The notes beneath the pieces were generated by a model that was not told the origin of the DNA, did not search any database, and worked only from the letters and a program-made list of their open reading frames with translations. Positions 34,902 through 46,115 of a stretch of 64,000 nt of DNA are shown piece by piece. A program made the translations under genes and the position numbers. The DNA is taken from assembly GCA_958510825.1 (NCBI GenBank), contig OY294044.1, positions 71,436,095 to 71,500,094 of the forward strand, in the 5' to 3' direction. Origin of the DNA: Brachypterus glaber. Taxonomy: Eukaryota > Arthropoda > Insecta > Coleoptera > Kateretidae. Positions within the stretch are counted from its first letter, which is position 1; the number at the start of each line of letters is the position of its first letter.

Positions 34902-35029
34902 AATAACTTTTGCGAAAAAAAAATCAACCAAAACCTGGAGAAATCTTTTTATGGCTTACTTGGATAATTTGACCTAAACTAAAAATTCAAACTCGAATAA
35001 AAAAACTGGTAAGCAGAAAATTCCACTCA

Positions 35030-35610
35030 ATGCAGATGTTGATGGGATAGTCTTCTGGGGACAGAGCACTAAAGTACAGGAAGTATTTGCAAGTCATGAT
35101 AGGCTTAAACTTTAACGAGTCATGCAGAGGCCATTTCAGGAGAAACAATATTTTAACACTCACAGGAACTGTTAATATTTATGTATAAAAATATTCACCT
35201 TTTTAATAGGAGTGTAAGTGCCAGAAGCTTGGACTTTTTATATTCTTATAACTTCCCTATTCATAGGTTAACACTTTATGAAAACAGCTGCTTCTACGCA
35301 TGTGTATCAGTCTATAACAAACTACCAGAAACTATAAAAAGTACAAGAAATTTTAAGAGATATAAAAACCTGGTATTTAACCTGTTAATGAGTCTTGAAC
35401 CGTACTCAATCTTAGAATATCTAAATATGTGATATGTAAATTATTTTATGTGTTTTATTTATCTATTTATTTGTTAATTTATCTATACATTTTATGTATG
35501 TTTCCTTTTAGTCGTGTTTCGTATTCAAAATTGTTTATTTATGTGTGTACCATGGCAAATAGCCTGTTTTAAATTATGAAATAAAGATGATTATTTGTTT
35601 ATTTATTTAT
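35030..35610 (+). pseudogene. Non-LTR retrotransposon 3' end (CR1/Jockey-like)
   Basis: From 35040 the translation reads DGIVFWGQSTKVQEVF, a decayed block downstream of reverse transcriptase, interrupted by a stop, then an open frame (35181-35432) with CVSVYNKLPETIKSTRNF, matching the C-terminal NKLP block seen also at 43467-43763 and 63230-63480. A polyadenylation-like AAATAAAG at 35579 and a TTTATTTAT tail follow. 5'-truncated. Confidence 0.65.
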
Positions 35611-36046
35611 CAATCCTACAATGCTATATGGGGGGTCGCTTTTAGGCTATCGCACACTTTATTTTTTTGTGTGTCTGTGTTCGTTATTTCCATAACTTAA
35701 AACTTAGGTAGGTGTATAAAAAGAACAAAAAGTTAATCAAGAGTTAAGGACTCTCGATCCTTGGTCAAGAGTCTTGACTCTCGACGACATGGCCCTTGTC
35801 TTGTTTTGATTTTTTTTTTTTTGAAAATTTATTTCTTATACGAGAAGAAAAATCTCAATTTCTCAATTCTCATGAATCCCTATAACATGCCATTTTGATA
35901 AAACTGCACATTTCGAGGCAAAAGGGAGAACTTTACAATGTAAAGCTTTATTAGCAACATATGTATACTGTTTTATTCCCAATCATTAAACATTTAAAAA
36001 TGTAGGGACAGATATTTTTTATTTTAAACAAAATTATAAAAATATT
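35611..36046. other. No gene; small hairpin at 35733-35790
   Basis: AT-rich. GAGTTAAGGACTCTCGA and TCAAGAGTCTTGACTCTCGA form overlapping imperfect palindromes. Confidence 0.45.
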
Positions 36047-36398
36047 AATTTATTATTTCATCAATATATTTTCTAATCATCGTACATAGTGATATTGGTA
36101 CTAATTCTACGTCTAACCACACGTTAGTGGTACTATGTGCTTGAGACACACAAGTCTTCAACTTTCTACCATTTAAAGTCTCCAGACTAGGAGAGGTATG
36201 AGTAGTTGTCTACATCTAGCAATAGATGGCGCACAAGTCTACATCAATCTAATGACTATATTCCTTTTGCGAATAAAGTCTAGAATAGTTTTCTTAATCA
36301 GCTTGTAGAGTTTACCCTTGGTACTAAGCCCGAAACTGTCAGTCTACCAATATCACTCTGTACGATAATTAAAAAATAGAATGATGAAATAATAAATT
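36047..36398. mobile_element. 352-bp MITE
   Basis: AATTTATTATTTCATCA at the left mirrors the right end, and the inverted similarity runs about 55 bp, including GATATTGGTA. Non-coding interior. Confidence 0.65.
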
Positions 36399-36858
36399 TC
36401 AAATGTATTTTGTTTTACTTAACGATTTCGGTACATGCGCGTAAAATCGAAACCTTTCTTTAAAAAATGAGTATCAAGTAATTACACTTCCGAATGTGGC
36501 CAAATAAAAGGTTAGTTTTCTAGAAAGAACTCACTATATCTTTAAATAAACCTTTTTCAATACAAATTAACTAAAACAATCTAAATTTAATTAAATTAAA
36601 TAAAAAAATCCCTACATAATCCACCAGAAAATACTTAAGTTAGTGCCGTTCTTTCATTGAATTTAATGTAGTTTTACGGTTTAAAACAAAGGAAGACGTC
36701 GGAAGGCGTCCGGGAAAAAGAAAATCGTTTTGCATTTTAATTACTTTATTATGGTGAAATTTTCTTCGGGCTAATTAATGCGATTATGCATGGGAATATA
36801 AATTGTGATTTAAGGGTCAAAATATTTTTTTACTGAAAACATTTTTTTTTGCAGTAGG
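36399..36858. other. No recognisable feature
   Basis: AT-rich spacer. Confidence 0.5.
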
Positions 36859-36866
36859 ATGAATAG

Positions 36867-38025
36867 TAGGGTGCCCAGGAACTACGGAATTGTTGGGGTC
36901 CCACCCCTCAAAATTGTTCCTTTAGATGACAGAACAACCCTAATTTTTTTTTAGATTTTTAAAAAAATATTTGGAGGTCCCGCCCGACGTTTTTTTTAAA
37001 TAGAAAATCATGTGAAGGGATTTTATTTTTTTAAGGATAGAAAAACTTTGACATTGAAAGTTTATGGAACAAAAAAGTGTTTCTGGATAATAAAGGAATA
37101 TTCTCAATTTTTATGTCTCTCTAAAAAAATAAAACGGATTTTTTATGAGGTAAAAATGGTAAAAATTGACAAATGAGGTTAATAAAGGCTAGAAAAAACT
37201 GCACTTAAAATTTTTTCCAAAGGGTAATTTTTTTCTAGGCTATTCTCCAATATGTCTGAATTCAGGGTTTATACTTAGTTTTTTGAAAATATGTACAGGG
37301 TGTCCAAAAAATAATTAAATATCTCAATAAAAGTTAAAAAAATGCATTAAATTGCAATAAAATGTCAGTTTTGTAGAAAATAAATAAAAAATGTTTTCAA
37401 AATGCAAGGTAATATGTTAAATTATGTAATAAAATACATTAAATAATTTTTTTTTTCAAAAAAAATGTAAGACGTTTATTTTTTAAAATCCGAAAAAAAA
37501 TTGGCAACACCCAGTTATAAAAATAAATACATTTCAAAGCAATTTATACATATTACTATGCTCTTTGGCCCAAATATCATCTCTTTAATCGAAATAAAGT
37601 GATTTTTTTACATTTTATGGGATTGGTGTTTTTTTTTTGACATCCTGTTCTTTTTCTCGAATTACCTATGAGAAAAATTTCTAAGTAACCTTTTTTGTAG
37701 CATAAATAAGCTTCATACATCAATTTTTGAAATGTTTTTACCCTGGTAAAGCCATTTTTTCATGTAAAAGGGTAATTTTTTTTTTGTATATTCCCTAATT
37801 ATTCAAAAATAAGTTCCCCTTCTAAAATCTCCGGATTTCAATCTTTTTATATTTAAATAATAATAAAAAGGCTTAACATGTTTTCTCGCTCAAAAACCCG
37901 CCGGGCGCGACCTCTAAATATTTTTTTAAAAATCTGAAAAAAATTGAGGGTTTTGACCTAAATAAACATTTATAGGGGATGGGACCATAAAAAAATCCAT
38001 TTTTTAATTTTTACTGGGCACCCTA
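36867..38025. mobile_element. Non-autonomous hAT-type element, 1159 bp
   Basis: TAGGGTGCCCAG is mirrored at both ends and flanked by the 8-bp duplication ATGAATAG (36859-36866 and 38026-38033), the hAT signature. Outer parts of the interior are also imperfectly inverted (GGAGGTCCCGCCCG against CGGGCGCGACCTC), so it is partly a foldback. No transposase frame. Confidence 0.8.
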
Positions 38026-38239
38026 ATGAATAGTTTAGCCAACATTTGAAATAATATATTTAGCCCTTGTATTTACCTTTTTTTTTTTTGTGCTCACTGT
38101 TTATAAGTTAGTTTCAAGATTAACAAATCAGATATTTAATATTATATTTACATAAAAATATAAGAAAAACTATAATGATATATGAAAGTTCTCGGATGGG
38201 ATTATTGTTAAAAACGTTCTACTGTACAAGTAAAGCAAA

Positions 38240-38420
38240 AGACAATTTTCACTATTTTTGCTGGGATTTTCCTCATGATTTCTCACGATTTTGTCATAAT
38301 TGTCACGATTTTTGTTGGGATATTAATCACGATTTCTCACTAGATTTTCCTCAAGATTTCTCATGATTTTTTGACAATTGTCACGATTTTTGTTGGGAGG
38401 ATTTTCCTCGCGATTTCTCG
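38240..38420 (+). repeat. Tandem repeat, TCACGATTTTTGTTGGGA type
   Basis: Imperfect units of about 44-57 bp alternate CACGATTTTTG(T/C)TGGGA with TCCTCATGATTTCTC. The same array occurs inverted at 40285-40480. Confidence 0.7.
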
Positions 38421-38918
38421 ATCCCAACCGAGAACTCAATGTGAGCGTTACATATTTTTGGGACACTTTTTCGTAACGGTCATTTTCGTAACGGTTTCAG
38501 CCCTCTACCCCCCATCTTAAACATATTAATGTTAAAAATTAGTAAAGCAACAAATCCATTATTTAGTAGAAAAATTTAAATGTCCTGTACAGAACTCTAA
38601 AGGCACTTTTTTGACAAAAATGAGTAAATTTATTTAAACTGTAGAGAGAAACCTACAAAATAGAATTATCCTAAATAAAATTATTTAACTTTTAATTAAA
38701 AATTAGGATATACTTTAGGTTATATCACTCTAAAAATAACCTTGTTGTCGCATGCGCGATAAGCATACGCCTTTTATTGTAATCGCGCGAAAACAGGGTT
38801 ATTTTTAGATTGTATATTAATTAATTGTCGTTTAAAAAATAAAAAAAAAACAATTGAATAGTTTTAATGTTTAACTCCACATTAACAAAAAAAAATATCC
38901 TGATGGACATAAACAAAA

Positions 38919-39188
38919 TGGCTGCGTTCAATGGAAACAGCAATCAAATTACTACTGAACGTTATGGTCAGTTTCGATTGACAGATGTTGCTGAATCATT
39001 CCTCATCAACGTTTTGAGATGGTTAGTTTTGATTGATTTTATAAAAGCGCGGGAATGTACTTTTTGTGGATATTTCTAGCCTCAAATGGTGGTTGTGACA
39101 AGTGACAGATATTAGCCGTTCAACAGTTTGCTAGCAAAACATTTTGATGACTTTTGATTAGTTTTGCTGTTTCCATTGAACGCAGCCA
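38919..39188. mobile_element. 270-bp MITE inside the composite
   Basis: TGGCTGCGTTCAATGGAAAC is mirrored exactly at the right end (25-bp inverted repeat). The 70-codon frame at 38867-39079 overlaps the end and is not a gene. Confidence 0.75.
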
Positions 39189-39559
39189 GTCTTTTATAAT
39201 CTTTGCGATTCTGTAAAAACCTTTTTGCGTTTTCTGTTTGTGGATATCTTTTAAAAGTAAATTTACTTAGTATATAAGTAATTTAATACTTTTAATGCGA
39301 TACTTTTACTTTATACACTTTCTCAGAAAATATGCCTATTTTCCGGAATAGATACAAAAAAAATAAAATTATGTTTTGAGTTTTTCTACATTGTAGAAGG
39401 ATCCCCTTAAATAAAGCTATTTAATTGCTTCCCCATTTTGAAAATTTTCATAATTTCGGAAAGCCTTATATTCGTGCAAAAGTTTTCAAAATTTATTTTG
39501 CATATTTTTGCGTTTTATGACGTTTTATGTCGATATAAATCCATTTCAAGCAAAAAAAA

Positions 39560-39700
39560 ATTATCGTTAGATTGGTTGAATGGTCGTTCTGTCCGGGAAA
39601 TCTTGTATCAACGATAACTTAAGAACGCTTTAAGCTAGAGACTTGAAATTTGGCATATAGGTATGTTACTAAAAGTTTTCGCTGGGGATAGTTTTTGGTA
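39560..39700 (-). repeat. Dispersed repeat, AACGATAACTTAAGAACGC type
   Basis: The reverse complement matches 44380-44480 (AAGCGTTCTTGAGTTATCG, GACAGA words) and weakly 51295-51340. A non-coding dispersed family. Confidence 0.5.
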
Positions 39701-39769
39701 AACATTGTGGTGGGGCAAGGGGGGCAAATGGGGTAAATACAATAATTTTTCACAAAAAATTGAAAATTG

Positions 39770-40110
39770 CTATATAAGGGTTTTTGAGGTTGCTGAAATT
39801 GAATATGATAATAAAAAATTTCTAACTCCACCTCATGGGTGTGAGGGGGTAAATATTTTTAAATATTTTCGTCAAAATAGGGGTTTTTAAGGTTGCTAAA
39901 AGTAAATCTGATAATAAAAATTCCAACTTCGCGCATTGAGGGGCGGGGGGTAGTTTTCGTGAAAATTTACATATAGGGGTTTTTGAGGTAGGTCCAAAAA
40001 GTCCAAACTCCATCCCCTGAAAGGTGGGGGGTAGTTTTAATGAAAATTTTAATATATTGTGGTTTTTGTGGTTGCTGAAAGTGAATCTGATAATAAAAAA
40101 ACCATTTAAT
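39770..40110 (+). repeat. Imperfect tandem repeat of about 90-105 bp
   Basis: GGTTTTTGAGGTTGCTGAAA or a variant recurs near 39778, 39883, 39977 and 40060, each followed by a GATAATAAAAA block and a G-rich GGGGGGTAGTTTT-type block. The G-rich parts make small false frames. Confidence 0.65.
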
Positions 40111-40284
40111 GCGCGGAGGTGAAAAATGGAAAAGCGATTTTACTGGGCAGTATATTTTTAAAGTTTTCGCTTAGTAAATTTAAGAAAGCTATTTTGTTTT
40201 CAGCCATATTGACCTAGGTAGGATTTTTAAAGTTATAAACTTAATTAAAACTTCTCTTCTCTCTCCCATTAAGTTCTCAGAAGG

Positions 40285-40480
40285 GATCGAGAAATCGTTA
40301 GGAAAATCCCAACAAAAATCATGATAATTGTGACAAAATCGTGAAAAATCTTAAGGAAAATCCCAACAAAAATCGTGACAATTGTGAGGAAATCGTGAGA
40401 AAAATCCCAACAAAAATTGTGACAATTGTGAAGAAATCGTGAGAAACCCTGAGGAAAATCCCAACAAAAATCGTGATAAT
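40285..40480 (-). repeat. Tandem repeat, inverted copy of 38240-38420
   Basis: CCCAACAAAAAT starts at 40308, 40362, 40406 and 40460 (spacing 54, 44, 54), with GTGACAATTGTGA between. A short ATT run at 40485-40504 follows. Confidence 0.75.
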
Positions 40481-41172
40481 TATTATAATTATTATTATTA
40501 TTATTTACAACAGTAAGCGGCATAGCCGATGAGACTGCATTCTATAACAAACTAATAAAATAATACAACTTTTCTTTTCTTAATATATATAAATTATTTA
40601 AATCTTCCAATTTCGCCTTCCCTCCATTCCTCGTACCTTAAAAACCATGCTAACAATTCTCTTTCCAAATTTTTAACAATAATCGTGACAAAAATTCATG
40701 GGTTTCGAGCCATAAGACATTTACAATGTCAACTTTAAATTTATGTAACGCTCGCATTGAGTTCTCGACTGGGATCATTGTTGATATCGTAAGCCACACA
40801 TAAATTCAGAGTTCTCGGCTGTGATCATTGAGTTCTCGGCTGGGATCATTGTTAAATACGTTCTACTGTACAAGTAAAGCAAAAACGTGATAACGATATC
40901 AACAAAGTTCTCGGCTGGGATCATTAAGTTCTCGGCTGGGGTCATTGTTGTTATGTGACGTAAGTATCTCAAAATTATGTGACGCAAAAGTGTCCAAAAA
41001 TTATGTGACGATACCAGCCGAGGACTTAAAAAAAACCGTGTATCGTAACTGGAGGCTTAAAACATATTGATGTTATCACGGTTTTGCTTTACTTGTACAA
41101 CAGATCGTTTTTAACAATGATCCCAGCCGAGAACTGTCATATATAATTTTTTATTTATATTTTATATCACCA

Positions 41173-42649
41173 TAACCAATTTTGAGGGCTAATTATGGGA
41201 TGGTTTGGTTTGGCAACACATGTTCCCAAAATAATTAAAAAATGAAGAAGGAAGGCTTTTTTTAATTTATATATTTTATTTTTTTTTATTTGAATTTATC
41301 GTCTTAAAATTTCATTTTCAGAGGTAAAACATAAAAACCATTCTGTTTTTAATCTAAACACAAATCCAGTTATACCAACCTTTTTCTTTTCCTAGAAAAC
41401 AAGAGTTATATATATATAGTGGCCAAACTGGTTACCTAGAAATCCATTTGAAATCGGATAATTCATCTTGCCAAATATTTCAGAAACGTCTGAAAACCTG
41501 AAAAGCCCAGCTGAAAAATTATCCAATCGCTTTTAAATCTGCATACTGATTTGATAATATTTTATTCAAAGCTAGGAATTCAATGCCGAAATGAAATTTG
41601 GAACACATGAAAAACACCTTTTGAAAGTGTAACCTTAAGGAGTTTCTCAACGCGAAACTAACATCAATTTGTAATAGGGTGGGAATAAAAAATTACAAGT
41701 TGTGAAGCTATGTAATGCTTTACATTTTATAGTATACTTTTTACAGTGGATAAAACATTGCGTTTTCTCCTGATAAAGGGGTAAGTAGGGGAATGGTGCG
41801 CACCTACAGAACGTAGAAATCTTACAGAAATTTTATGTCGCAAAAGAAACCTTAATTAACAGACTATGAACAAGTATCATCAACATTTAAGTAGCTTTTA
41901 TTATAATCACAAAAAAATATGTAAAACTACAAAAGAGCATTTGTGCACTATTTCCCACCCAATGGTGCGCACTTGTTGGGCGTATTATGCACAAACAATA
42001 AAAAAATAAAATAATGCAAAAATATGTATTAAACACAATTTATACAGGTTTACAAAAACTAGATTTTTAAAAGAAAGGTTTTGGAATTTTTGATCGTTTA
42101 GAGAACGTTTTAAACCTTTTTTTAATTAAGTTTTTGAAACTTTTTATGAATATCTTGTTTTCTACTTTTTAGTTATAGGGGAAGGGGGGGGGGCTAGTCT
42201 TAACACTTTTTGGGAAAAAAATCGTACTGCCTACAAAAATTAATTTTTGTACTTTTATTTTATAGAATATAAAAATTTTAACCTTTAGCTATTATTTAGT
42301 AAAAAAAATAAATTTTTATCTTTTACAGAATGTAAAATTAATTTAAACAAAAAATGTTAAAAGTTAACACCTGTCCCACTTTTGGGGCAAGAAGTGAGAG
42401 CCTTGGGGCAAGTTTTAACTAGTCAAATGGGCGATAAATCCCATTAATTAAAACTTAAAATATTTATTTTTTTTTAAATTTCGTTTCATATTGGAAAATA
42501 AAGAGTTATTTCATATTTTGTCCGTGAAAAATAAGTAATTAAAACAAAACTCTAAATGATATAATAACACTTATCGAAGAGAACAGACAAAAAGTTTAAA
42601 AATTAACGTTTTTAAATATGAAAAAAATAAAAAAATATAAAGTAAGTTA
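41173..42649. other. No recognisable gene
   Basis: AT-rich. AATGGTGCGCAC occurs at about 41792 and 41962, perhaps an old pair of element ends. A G run lies at 42184-42192. Confidence 0.45.
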
Positions 42650-44200
42650 ACATATTCCTTGATTTGGCCAAGGCATTTGATACAGTCGATATTGGAATTT
42701 TATTAACTAGAATGGAGGCCATTGGCATCCGCGGTGCTGCCTTAAATATTTTCAGTACATACCTCAAGGAAATATATCAGATTGTTAAAATTGACGATGA
42801 GTTAAGCGACCCCCTCCCTGTCTCCATGGGCGTGCCCCAGGGGACAGTGTTGGGGCCTTTTTAATTTATATCAATTTCTTAGGAAATTTAAATATTAGTG
42901 GTAAATTGATATCTTACGCGGATGATACGGTTATTTTTCTTGAGGATGAATCATGGACCGGGGTTTTTCTGAAGGCCGAACTGGCTATGCAAAAAGTATT
43001 TGAATGGATGAACCAAAGTTTACTTAGTCTTAATATACAAAAAAATAAATTTATGTGTTTTTCACCAACAATTGTTGACCAACCTTCTCTAGATAAACTT
43101 AAAATACACTCTGATGATTGCAAAAAATTTCAAACATGTTCATGTCAATCTATTTATAAAGTTGAAAGTATTAAATATCTAGGTGTAGAGATAGATCAAC
43201 ACTTGAAATGGGACAAACATTTAATAACATAGTTAAAAAGCTTAGAATTTTAGTCTATAAATTTTATCAGTTAAGAGATATTTTAAACAAAAATAATTTA
43301 ATTATAGTTTACAATTCATTGGTTGAATCGTTACTGAGGTATCGTATTGTTGCTTGGGGGGGTTGTTACAAAACTCCATTGATCCCTTAGAAAAGGCTCA
43401 AAATAGTATAGTTAAAATTATGTTAAGAAAAGGTAGATTATATTCCACCGAACTTCTGTATAAAGAATGTGGTTTGCAAAAAAAAGTATTCGGAATATAT
43501 ATGTTTTTCAGTGTGTAATATGGATGCACAAAAATCAAAATATCGGGGCACAAGTTTATGATACTAGACAAGCAAATTCTCAATATTTACCTTTTTTTAA
43601 AACATCTTTTACGCAAAGAAATGTTTTCTATTTTGCACCAAAATTCTATAATTTTCTTCCACGAGAAATAACACAAATTTTACATTATAAAAAATTTAGA
43701 AAAGACGCTAAAAATTATATTAATGCTAATTTACATACGTTTTTAAGAGTTATTTTGCAGTAAAAGTTACTATATATATAAATTTGCTTACCCTCCCACT
43801 TACCCCTTTTTCCATTTTCTAAATCGATGTGTACATTTTCCTCCTAAATTTCTTTTTTATTTTTAACTTTTCTGAATTTTTACTTTTGCACACATTTAAA
43901 ATTTCCTCAGCACATACTCATATTTTTGTTTTGTTTTTTGTTTTATATAAGTATATAATTGTAGGGATGAAAATATATTTTTTACACAATGTGATACAAT
44001 TTTTAAGCTTGAGTGATCTGTTTTCACACACAAATCCTAGATTTAGGTGAAAAGGCTAAAAATATTATATATTATATTAGTATCAATTTTCTTTTTATCT
44101 CATGTTTAAATAATCTGTGAACTTATAAATATTAAAATTATGTATTGTGTAATTTTTGAGGTTCTTAATAAAATTGAATTGAATTGAATTGAATTGAATT
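42650..44200 (+). pseudogene. Non-LTR retrotransposon, reverse transcriptase to 3' end
   Basis: Starts inside reverse transcriptase (DLAKAFDTVD), with the conserved GVPQGTVLGP (near 42835) and the catalytic YADD (42912-42923), then KYLGVEIDQHLKWDKH, VAWGG and the C-terminal FYNFLPREI block. At least three frameshifts (near 42862, 43232 and 43390) break the frame into pieces ending at 43763. An AATAAA at 44167 and a (GAATT)n tail to 44200 mark the 3' end. The reverse transcriptase would copy the element RNA at the target site. The tail and domain order fit the CR1/L2/Jockey group; endonuclease and ORF1 are missing. Confidence 0.85.
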
Positions 44201-45080
44201 TAAAAAAAAAAACATAAAAAATAATATTCTTAAAAATAAAATAGTTAAATAACTTATATTAAGGAAAAAATAAATAAATTTCGATTAAAGTAAACAAAAA
44301 TTGATGAAATACTGTTTGTTGTATAAGTTTCATGCAAATATTTAATATATACCCCTTTTCTACGAAAAACAATTCCAGTCTAGAACTTTAGTCCAAATTT
44401 GAAGTCTTTGGCCCGAAGCGTTCTTGAGTTATCGTGGTCAAAAATTTCCTTGACACAGACCGACAGACAGAATTTTTTTTTACGGAAATCATATTTTTTG
44501 GATATAAAACGTCCAGAAACGTAAAAAAGCAATAAATAAATTTTTAGATTTTTTTTATTAACGCAATACTTTCCTTAGGGAAAGTAAACTTAATTTATAA
44601 CATCAAACAAAAGAGCACCGAGCAATTTTTTATTTAGCAAAGTTCATTTAAAAAAAAATTAACATAGTAAATCTGTAGTAATGCGATGTAGAAATCAATT
44701 TATAACATCAAACAAATAAACAGCGAGTAATTCGCAAAAAACAGCATGAAAGAAAAATAAATTGACGAAATTTTATACTAAATACGTTTCTTTAGATCTA
44801 CGCCTTTACTTTTTATAACCAATTTATAAAGGGACGTGAAATTTTTATGAAATGAAAGTAAATCATTGGCAAACTAAATCATTATTTATCAATGAGATTA
44901 AATAATAAATCATTTACAGAATTTATTTATTATAAAATGGTACCTGCAGGTGAAATATCGTGATTTATCTCAATAACAATCAGCTTTTTTTTACTTATAA
45001 AAAACAAAAAATCTATATTTTACTTTCCCCGAGGAAATATTTTTTTTTTCGTTTCTCAACGTTTTACATTATATTAAAAT
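44201..45080. other. Dispersed-repeat fragment, otherwise empty
   Basis: 44380-44530 belongs to the same family as 39560-39700. The rest is AT-rich without genes. Confidence 0.45.
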
Positions 45081-45345
45081 GGGAGGCACAGTTAGCGCGT
45101 GTACATAGCAAGCCGACTAGCGTGAGTTCGATTCTCACTGATGCCGATTTACCATTTTTAGTTAATTAAAAATTGAAAATTGGCGAAGGCGATAAGTGAA
45201 ACGGACACTCCCTATAAACTGGTTCGAAAGACAGTATGAGCCGGTGGTTCCCTCTACTACTAGCCCACCTAAAAGTCCCGGACTTAGGGGATGCTTAATT
45301 AAGTAGAATATTACGAGGTTAAACAAACAAACATGTAATATAAAA
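45081..45345 (+). mobile_element. tRNA-derived SINE, copy 2
   Basis: Starts GGGAGGCACAGTTAGCGCGT with B-box GAGTTCGATTCTC near 45123, then the same body as 4634-4905 (GGACACTCCCTATAAA, GCCGGTGGTTCCCTCTACTA, GACTTAGGGGATGCTTAATT) and an AAACAAACAAAC tail. The A-box part differs from copy 1. Confidence 0.8.
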
Positions 45346-45558
45346 ATTTTAACGTTCCCGCCCCTTAATTAGGGTAGTTTACTCGTGTTATGTTTTACTA
45401 AAATACTCAGACTAGCTGTCCTAATATTCCGAACGGAAACTTACAAAACTGCCTATGTTACATCCCCTATGAAAATTGAGATAATAGTGTAATACTTGTA
45501 TAAATCTATAAGTAAAAATTTAATATAATTAATAAATTCTTTATCATAAGTAATTATA

Positions 45559-46010
45559 ATGTTAACCCGTCGTTTCTCCAACTGTAACTCTGACATTAAA
45601 AAACTGTTATTTCAAACAGATTGCTCAAAGATCTACATGTCCGAACTTTGGTGTAATTATACACTGGGATGGAATAATCTGCGCGTGTGCTATAATAATG
45701 CGTTTAGACTCTTAAATAACATAGCAAGATTTTCTAGTGCTAGTGAAATGTGTGCTACGGCTCGTGTTAATGACTTCCTAGCTATTCGTAGACTTCGGGC
45801 TTTTGGGTTCCGTGATCGGCTGTATAAATCTTCCAACCTCTTTATTGTGGCTCTGCTGAGGAGTGACATTCTATGGCGTTCCAATCTATGGCAAACCTGG
45901 AGTAGTTTTAATGGGGAGACGGTAGCTCTTTTGAACTTTTGTATATTGGCTAATTATTAATTTTCTTGTAGATATTTTGTATGTTTTGTATTTTTTGTAT
46001 GGAATAAAGC
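45559..46010 (+). pseudogene. Non-LTR retrotransposon C-terminal fragment
   Basis: A 133-codon frame with LTRRFSNCNSDIKKLLFQT, LWCNYTLGWNNLRVCYNNAF, GFRDRLYKSSN and SNLWQTWSSF, a block found after reverse transcriptase in several animal non-LTR retrotransposons. A GGAATAAAG polyadenylation-like signal at 46000 and an ATT-type tail follow. The upstream domains are absent. A different family from the element at 42650. Confidence 0.65.
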
Positions 46011-46115
46011 ATTATTATTATAATTATAATTATCTTTTTTTATTATAAGTAATTATAATTATAATTATAATTATATTAATTATATTAATTATATTAATTA
46101 TATTAATTATATTAA
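46008..46115 (+). repeat. ATT tail and 9-bp (TTAATTATA)n minisatellite, left part
   Basis: The tail ATTATTATTATAATTATAATT passes into regular 9-bp units from about 46069. The array is interrupted at TTAA by the piggyBac relic and resumes at 47239. Confidence 0.8.

Larger units (their letters stand above)
38150..41172. mobile_element. 3-kb composite foldback with AGTTCTCGGCTGGGATCA motif
   Basis: The ends mirror each other over about 80 bp, containing AGTTCTCGGATGGGATTATT, then a GTACAAGTAAAGCAAAA block. Inside, a second inverted pair (38405-38440 against 40741-40780) carries the same AGTTCTCG word plus GTGAGCGTTACAT. The motif occurs several more times at 40800-40950. No coding sequence recognised. 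Confidence 0.6.

Noticed and set aside
38867..39079. 70-codon frame starting MFNSTLTKKN
   Set aside because: It overlaps the end and inside of a 270-bp MITE and has no recognisable content.
39619..40013. Several 60-70-codon frames on both strands
   Set aside because: They arise from the G-rich tandem repeat at 39770-40110.
42914..43583. Minus-strand frames opposite the reverse transcriptase
   Set aside because: They are shadows of the plus-strand non-LTR coding sequence.
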